Shown here one piece after another: positions 5,983 to 9,558 of a stretch of 9,558 nucleotides of DNA. The notes under the pieces are model-generated. The model did no database searches. It worked only from the letters and a program-made list of their open reading frames with translations, and was not told where the DNA came from. Both the position numbers and the translations under genes were made by a program. This DNA is from Leptolyngbyaceae cyanobacterium M65_K2018_010 (GTDB lineage: Bacteria; Cyanobacteriota; Cyanobacteriia; Phormidesmidales; Phormidesmidaceae), in contig DVEE01000107.1 of the NCBI GenBank assembly GCA_015295885.1, positions 1 through 9,558 of the forward strand. The letters are read 5' to 3'. Every line of letters begins with the position of its first letter. The stretch's first letter is position 1.

Positions 5983-8142
5983 CTAAACCTGTACCAAATA
6001 GGGACTGTCTAACCGGGGCATGCGCTTTTGCAGCACCAGGGTCTGGTACACAACGGCGGCGACATCAGCCCGGCTGGCTACCCGGTGAGGACTTAGCAGG
6101 GCCACATCGGGTACGTTGACCACTAGCCCCAACTGGGTGGCTTGGGCCACGGCGTCTAGGGCAAAGGCGGGCAAGGTGGCGCGATCGCGAAACCGATTCA
6201 AGACTTCGGGATTGACCTTTTGATCGGCCAGGAGGCCCAGACCATTCACCAGGGCCACCCAGGTCTGCACCCGCAGCACTGGATGCTCGGGGGCAAAGGA
6301 ACCATCGGGGAACCCGGCTAGAAACCCCGCTCGGTAGGCGGTTTGAATGGCCTTGGCGGCCCAGTAGCTCGCCGGTACATCCCAAAAGGGTTGGTTGGGG
6401 CGACGGGGAGCCGGGTTAAAGGCGCCGCTGATCAGAGCCGCAAACTGGGCCCGAGACATGGGTTGATCGGGATAAAATTGGCCATCGGCCTGCCCTCGAA
6501 TCAGGTTGGCATTCAACAAGCCCTGAATAAAATCCCTGGCCCAGTGGGTTTGAATGTCGGGGAAAGAGCCCTGCACCGTTGTAGGCCGACTGACGGCTAC
6601 CGTAGCCAGGGCGGGAGCCTGCCCCAGGGCCACCAAGCCCTGGTAGATCAAGACCGCTACTTCAGCCCGGGTCATCGGCTCCTGGGGCCGCAGTTGGCCG
6701 GGGTCAGGGTGGTTAATTATCAGCCCCGCCTGGGTGGCCGCTGCCAGGGCATCGATGGCGTAGCTGGGAATTTGGGCGCGATCGCCATACACACCCAACC
6801 CACTGGCCGGTGCCGGAGGCAACCCCAGGCCACTGGCCACCGCCACCATAGCTTGCACCCGCGTCATCGGCTGGTTGGGGCGATAGGTTTGGTCGGGGTA
6901 ACCACTCACAAACCCCCGTCGCTGGGCCAGATCGATGGCTCGGGCGGCCCAGAAACTCGGTGGCACATCCAGGAACGAAACCGCCGCCCGCACAAAGGGC
7001 AGGGCTCCATAGCTAGCGGTGACTAGGGCGGCAAACTGAGCTCGGTTAATCGTGGTGTTGGGGCGGTAGGTGCCATCCTCAAAGCCCTTGACCAGGTTGC
7101 GATCGGCCAGGGCTTCGATATAGGGGGTCGCCCAGTGGCCCTGGAGATCGGTGAAACGGCTGGTCAGGGGTACTGTAGGGGAAGCTGGGCCGACGGCCGG
7201 GGGGACGGGGGCCGGCGGCGCAGTTACGGGTTGGTCTAGCAAGGTGGGCGGTACCGCTGCCGGGTCAGGTAGTTGGCTAGGGGTGAGGCTAATTGGCCCC
7301 ACTAACCGCTGGGGCAGGAGATCATTTCCCACCGTGATCAGGGTTTGCCCGGTATCGTTGCGGAGGTCGCCCTGGCCGTTGTAGCGCAGAGTATTACCGG
7401 CTTCATCGCTCGGCAGCCCCAGATCCGGCCGAGCTTGCTCCTGAACCAGTAAACCCCACTGTTGGTTTTGCACCAGCCGATTTTGCCGCAGGACAGGGCT
7501 AGCCGCGCCCGCCACTCGCATCCCCGTTTGGTTAGTGGAGCACTGATTATCCCTGACCAGCGGGGCCGCACCATCGGTGACATGAATACCCAGGTTGCAG
7601 CGCTGGATCGTACAGTTCCGAATTTCTCCCTTGGCTTGGTCGGTCAGGTGCAAGCCCTGGCCGGCGATCGCCTCAAGGCGCACATTGATGACCAATGGCC
7701 GAGCCGTGCCAGTTATGTAAATCCCGGCCTGACCGCACTGGGTAACGCGGCAGGCCCGCACCAAGGGTGCCCCGGACCGCACCCAAAGGCCAATGCCCTG
7801 GGGGTTTTGTACGGTAATGCCGCGTACCTGCCCCGTGCCTGTCACCACTAGGGCAGCGGTTGGACTTGAAATCCCCGGTAGGGTGCCGCCGCCGGTCAGC
7901 ACAATGCCCTCCCCCAGGTTTGCCTCCTGCCCCATGACAATCACCCCGTCACCCACCACAACCGGGAACTGTTCCCCCGTGGTGGCGCTATAGGTACCTG
8001 GAGCCAGTCGAATCAGGGCATTGCCCTCGGCGGCCACCAGGGCAGCGGTGAGGGTCTTATAGGGCAGATGCGGACGCCCCGAGGGTTGATCGACCCCGCG
8101 GTTGGGGTCGACATCCAGGGTTTTTGCAACGGTCTGTACCAT
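5983..8142 (-). CDS. Beta-helix (DUF1565-type) protein with six C-terminal SLH repeats
   Basis: The start at 8142 gives 719 residues and begins MVQTVAKTLDVDPNRGVDQP, a typical start of DUF1565 proteins. A GTG at 8178 with GGGGGA right against it would add 12 residues; no strong ribosome site supports either. Residues about 20-85 hold the DUF1565-like FKTL/LAPGTY region (here YKTLTAALVAA, LIRLAPGTYS). About 95-270 is a right-handed beta-helix with repeated turns (GIGLWVRSGAPLVRACRV, GIYITGTARPLVINVRL, GIHVTDGAAPLVRDNQ). A proline-rich linker (about 290-328) follows. Then come six SLH repeats in two triplets, starting near FTDLQGHWA, FLDVPPSFWA, YGDRAQIPSYA, FPDIQTHWA, FWDVPASYWA and FRDRATLPAFA. 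SLH repeats bind cell-wall polymer, so an outer location is expected, yet no signal peptide is seen with either start. The beta-helix suggests carbohydrate binding or structure; no catalytic residues can be named. HIP1 sites lie at 6181, 6778 and 7664. Confidence 0.92.
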   Translation of the reverse strand: MVQTVAKTLDVDPNRGVDQPSGRPHLPYKTLTAALVAAEGNALIRLAPGTYSATTGEQFPVVVGDGVIVMGQEANLGEGIVLTGGGTLPGISSPTAALVVTGTGQVRGITVQNPQGIGLWVRSGAPLVRACRVTQCGQAGIYITGTARPLVINVRLEAIAGQGLHLTDQAKGEIRNCTIQRCNLGIHVTDGAAPLVRDNQCSTNQTGMRVAGAASPVLRQNRLVQNQQWGLLVQEQARPDLGLPSDEAGNTLRYNGQGDLRNDTGQTLITVGNDLLPQRLVGPISLTPSQLPDPAAVPPTLLDQPVTAPPAPVPPAVGPASPTVPLTSRFTDLQGHWATPYIEALADRNLVKGFEDGTYRPNTTINRAQFAALVTASYGALPFVRAAVSFLDVPPSFWAARAIDLAQRRGFVSGYPDQTYRPNQPMTRVQAMVAVASGLGLPPAPASGLGVYGDRAQIPSYAIDALAAATQAGLIINHPDPGQLRPQEPMTRAEVAVLIYQGLVALGQAPALATVAVSRPTTVQGSFPDIQTHWARDFIQGLLNANLIRGQADGQFYPDQPMSRAQFAALISGAFNPAPRRPNQPFWDVPASYWAAKAIQTAYRAGFLAGFPDGSFAPEHPVLRVQTWVALVNGLGLLADQKVNPEVLNRFRDRATLPAFALDAVAQATQLGLVVNVPDVALLSPHRVASRADVAAVVYQTLVLQKRMPRLDSPYLVQV

Positions 8143-8210
8143 GCCTGTAGGGTTAGGGAAAAGGGTAGCGCTGGGCACTCCCCCAAAGGTCGCTATAATT
8201 TAGCCTGAAT

Positions 8211-8230
8211 TTGAGTTTTCAGTAACTCAA
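8211..8230. promoter_or_regulatory. Perfect 7-bp dyad, candidate operator
   Basis: ttgagtt (8211-8217) and aactcaa (8224-8230) are exact reverse complements separated by 6 bases. The dyad sits between the presumed divergent promoters, so it could be an operator; it could also form a hairpin in a transcript. No regulator is identified. Confidence 0.35.
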
Positions 8231-8239
8231 TAACCGCTC

Positions 8240-8268
8240 TTGACAGAGATGATTTAAGCGCTTAGTAG
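8240..8268 (+). promoter_or_regulatory. Candidate sigma70-type promoter for the 8455 gene set
   Basis: A perfect TTGACA at 8240-8245 is followed, after a 17-base spacer, by TAGTAG at 8263-8268 as a weak -10. Transcription would start near 8275 and give a leader of about 180 bases before the GTG at 8455. Confidence 0.4.
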
Positions 8269-8288
8269 CCCTGTCTGTAGCCCTGTCT
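8265..8288. repeat. 12-base tandem duplication overlapping a candidate -10 and start site
   Basis: gtagccctgtct is present twice in direct succession (8265-8276 and 8277-8288) without mismatch. It covers the end of the candidate -10 box and the expected transcription start, so a change in copy number would alter the leader. Confidence 0.6.
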
Positions 8289-8300
8289 AATGAATGGTAA

Positions 8301-8354
8301 GCAGGACGTTTGGGGCCTGCGTCGTTCGGCTGAGCGGCGCACGACGAAGCCCCC
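8301..8354 (+). other. GC-rich foldable element in the leader (possible structured RNA)
   Basis: ggggc (8312-8316) can pair with gcccc (8349-8353), and inside it cgtcgt (8320-8325) pairs with acgacg (8341-8346), leaving a 15-base apical loop. A competing stem gcagg (8301-8305)/cctgc (8316-8320) uses part of the same sequence, so two exclusive folds are possible. It lies downstream of the candidate promoter and 100 bases before the next start. No known RNA family was recognised; there is no T-run after it. Confidence 0.35.
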
Positions 8355-8454
8355 AGGCGGGGAGTAAAACCCTTCTACCCCCCCTTGCATCTTCTACTTA
8401 ATTGCACCGACCTATCCGGTTAATAGAATTTCGTTATCGTTTCCTTCCCTTGCT

Positions 8455-8826
8455 GTGATTGCCCTGGTGCTTGGTTTTAACTGCCTGGTAGCCCTCGGGG
8501 GCGGCTATCTGGCCTGGCGACTGTGGCGGTGGCGTAGAGCTCTAGCCCGCTGGGCTGACCAGTGCTCGGCCTGGGAGGCTAGCCTGAGGGATGGAGGCAG
8601 GGAAGGCTTTTCACCGACGAGGGTGCTGCCTGGTTTAGCGACCATCCTGGGTTGGCGGCAGCGGTATGCCTATGGGCAACTGTTCTGGGGCCAGGCACAA
8701 CAGTTGATCCGATTTGTGACGGTGCTCATGACCATCCTGCGCTGGCTGGTGCCGCCCCGGCGGCGGGCGACCCTAGCCACCCGCTTAGGCAGGCCTTGGC
8801 ACCGCCGCAAAAGAAGGTCGCTATAA
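8455..8826 (+). CDS. One-helix basic membrane-anchored protein, function unknown
   Basis: This 123-residue protein begins with GTG at 8455 and opens directly into one hydrophobic helix (residues 2-20, ALVLGFNCLVALGGGYLAW) followed by a positive stop-transfer cluster RLWRWRRALARW. The middle is soluble with aromatic residues (ILGWRQRYAYGQLFWGQAQQ). A second moderately hydrophobic stretch, IRFVTVLMTILRWLV (about 85-99), precedes a very basic tail, RRRATLATRLGRPWHRRKRR. No Shine-Dalgarno is visible. It precedes a YtxH and a DUF948-type gene on the same strand, with a 65-base gap. I recall similar small proteins beside YtxH genes in other cyanobacteria, which supports coding, but no function is known to me. 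The basic tail could contact lipid head groups or nucleic acid; that is inference. Confidence 0.7.
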   Translation: MIALVLGFNCLVALGGGYLAWRLWRWRRALARWADQCSAWEASLRDGGREGFSPTRVLPGLATILGWRQRYAYGQLFWGQAQQLIRFVTVLMTILRWLVPPRRRATLATRLGRPWHRRKRRSL

Positions 8827-8891
8827 CGGTAGGATGACCTGTAGTCGAACCGTTCCGGTCTGGCTAGGCGGCGTTATTGGGGTAAAGCACA

Positions 8892-9230
8892 ATGGACGAT
8901 AAGCAGTCGGGTGGATTTGTCGGTGGTCTGCTGGTAGGCGCTGCCCTGGGTGCGATCGCGGGGCTGCTCATGGCCCCTAGAACCGGGCGAGAAACGCGGC
9001 GAATTTTGAAAAAGTCCGCCGATGCCCTGCCAGAACTGGTGGAAGATCTGTCTGCATCGATCTATTTACAGGCCGATCGCCTGTCGGAAACGGCCCTGGC
9101 CAATTGGGAGCAGACGCTGACCCGCCTGAGCGAGGCGATCGCCGCCGGCCAAGCCGCTACCCGCCAGGAATACGAGCATTTGACTCAGGCCTCAGCCCCT
9201 GGGGCCAGCCATCGTGATCAACCCGATTAG
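8892..9230 (+). CDS. YtxH domain-containing membrane-anchored protein
   Basis: The 112-residue product begins MDDKQSGGFVGGLLVGAALG. The glycine/alanine-rich helix (residues 7-28) is followed directly by MAPRTGRETRRILKKSADAL, the hallmark of YtxH proteins (a helix with small residues, then AP-TG-R-TR). The rest is a long amphipathic, acidic helix with Glu/Gln/Ala periodicity (residues 45-100), likely coiled coil. YtxH proteins are small membrane-anchored, often stress-linked proteins whose molecular role is unclear. The gene lies 26 bases before a DUF948-type gene, a common partnership in which both encode one helix plus a coiled coil, so they may act together at the membrane. No strong Shine-Dalgarno precedes the ATG. 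Two HIP1 sites lie within (8952, 9135). Confidence 0.9.
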   Translation: MDDKQSGGFVGGLLVGAALGAIAGLLMAPRTGRETRRILKKSADALPELVEDLSASIYLQADRLSETALANWEQTLTRLSEAIAAGQAATRQEYEHLTQASAPGASHRDQPD

Positions 9231-9256
9231 TCACCCAGCCGGCAAGGGGTCAGATT

Positions 9257-9558
9257 TTGGCTAATCCATTGTTTTGGCTTGTAGTCTCCCTGCTGTTGGT
9301 CACCGTCAGTCTGACCGCGGTGCTGTTAGTGGCCGTTCCTACCCTACGCGAACTGAGCCGGGCGGCCCGCAGCGCCGAAAAATTGTTTGACACCCTCGAC
9401 CGGCAGTTGCCCCCCACCTTGGAGGTGATTCGTCGCACTGGGGCAGAAATCACTGAACTGGCCGACGATGTCAGCGAGGGGGTACAGTCTGCCAGTCGGG
9501 TGGTGGAACAGATGGATCAAAGCCTGCAAACCGCTCGCCAGCAGGCCCAAGGGGTCCA
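9257..9558 (+). CDS. DUF948-type membrane-anchored coiled-coil protein (5' part, cut by the window edge)
   Basis: About 100 residues are present and the frame stays open to the right edge. The start is TTG at 9257, with AAGGGG (9244-9249) 7 bases upstream; no ATG or GTG fits in that frame. The protein opens ANPLFWLVVSLLLVTVSLTA with one transmembrane helix to about residue 28, then PTLRELSRAARSAEKLFDTL and PPTLEVIRRTGAEITELADD, followed by SEGVQSASRVVEQMDQSLQT. This pattern is that of cyanobacterial DUF948 proteins, which resemble the helical bundles of methyl-accepting or tethering proteins. Function is unknown. The closeness to the YtxH gene suggests co-transcription. Confidence 0.85.
   Translation, partial: MANPLFWLVVSLLLVTVSLTAVLLVAVPTLRELSRAARSAEKLFDTLDRQLPPTLEVIRRTGAEITELADDVSEGVQSASRVVEQMDQSLQTARQQAQGV

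Larger units (their letters stand above)
8143..8454. other. Divergent intergenic region between the SLH gene and the YtxH-linked set
   Basis: The region holds the promoters of two diverging units. Towards the SLH gene, the minus strand shows taaattatag around 8194-8203 as a -10-like block, 50-60 bases before the ATG at 8142. A perfect 7-bp dyad, ttgagtt/aactcaa (8211-8230), lies next to it. Towards the right are a consensus -35, a 12-base tandem duplication and a GC-rich foldable block, listed separately. No protein-coding frame of note lies between. Confidence 0.5.

Noticed and set aside
6343..7026. Plus-strand open frame of 227 codons
   Set aside because: It is antisense to the SLH repeats and its translation shows no coherent domain pattern.
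8194..8199. Perfect TATAAT on the plus strand
   Set aside because: There is no acceptable -35 box 16-18 bases upstream, and it overlaps the AT-rich block that better serves the divergent minus-strand gene.

Overview
The window is from a cyanobacterium of fairly high GC content. It carries psb28 (a photosystem II assembly factor), two allophycocyanin genes, a CP43/IsiA-type chlorophyll-protein gene, and six copies of the cyanobacterial HIP1 octamer GCGATCGC. The gene set would fit a filamentous, Leptolyngbya-like organism, but the lineage cannot be fixed from this sequence.

Left part (1-2152): the 5' part of a moaB/mogA-family molybdenum-cofactor gene runs off the left edge on the minus strand. 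Upstream of it, separated by a long hairpin-forming inverted repeat, is psb28, also on the minus strand. A 430-base divergent gap separates psb28 from a plus-strand BtuF-like substrate-binding-fold protein that has no signal peptide.

Centre (2153-5468): a plus-strand cluster of apcD4-type, apcB3-type and isiX-type genes, preceded by a 572-base upstream region and closed by a strong 13-bp hairpin terminator. This combination is the low-light photoacclimation (LoLiP) type of cassette. The ApcD4/ApcB3 pair is expected to form red-shifted allophycocyanin, and IsiX to be a membrane chlorophyll antenna. In this copy isiX is broken. A net loss of 14 bases, explicable by recombination between two TTGGTG repeats, removes a chlorophyll-ligand histidine region in an early transmembrane helix and shifts the frame. 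The remaining roughly 400 codons are open and well conserved, and include an unusual C-terminal extension of about 160 residues. After the terminator lies an unrecognised small membrane protein (5469-5846).

Right part (5847-9558): a long minus-strand gene encodes a right-handed beta-helix (DUF1565-type) domain followed by six S-layer-homology (SLH) repeats. Divergently from it runs a plus-strand set of three small membrane-associated proteins: a one-helix basic protein, a YtxH-domain protein, and a DUF948-type protein cut by the right edge. The intergenic region between the SLH gene and this set holds a consensus -35 box, a 12-base tandem duplication and a GC-rich foldable element.

The most notable content is the LoLiP cassette with a damaged isiX; the other genes look like ordinary cyanobacterial chromosome. 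No tRNA, rRNA, CRISPR array or transposase gene was seen.
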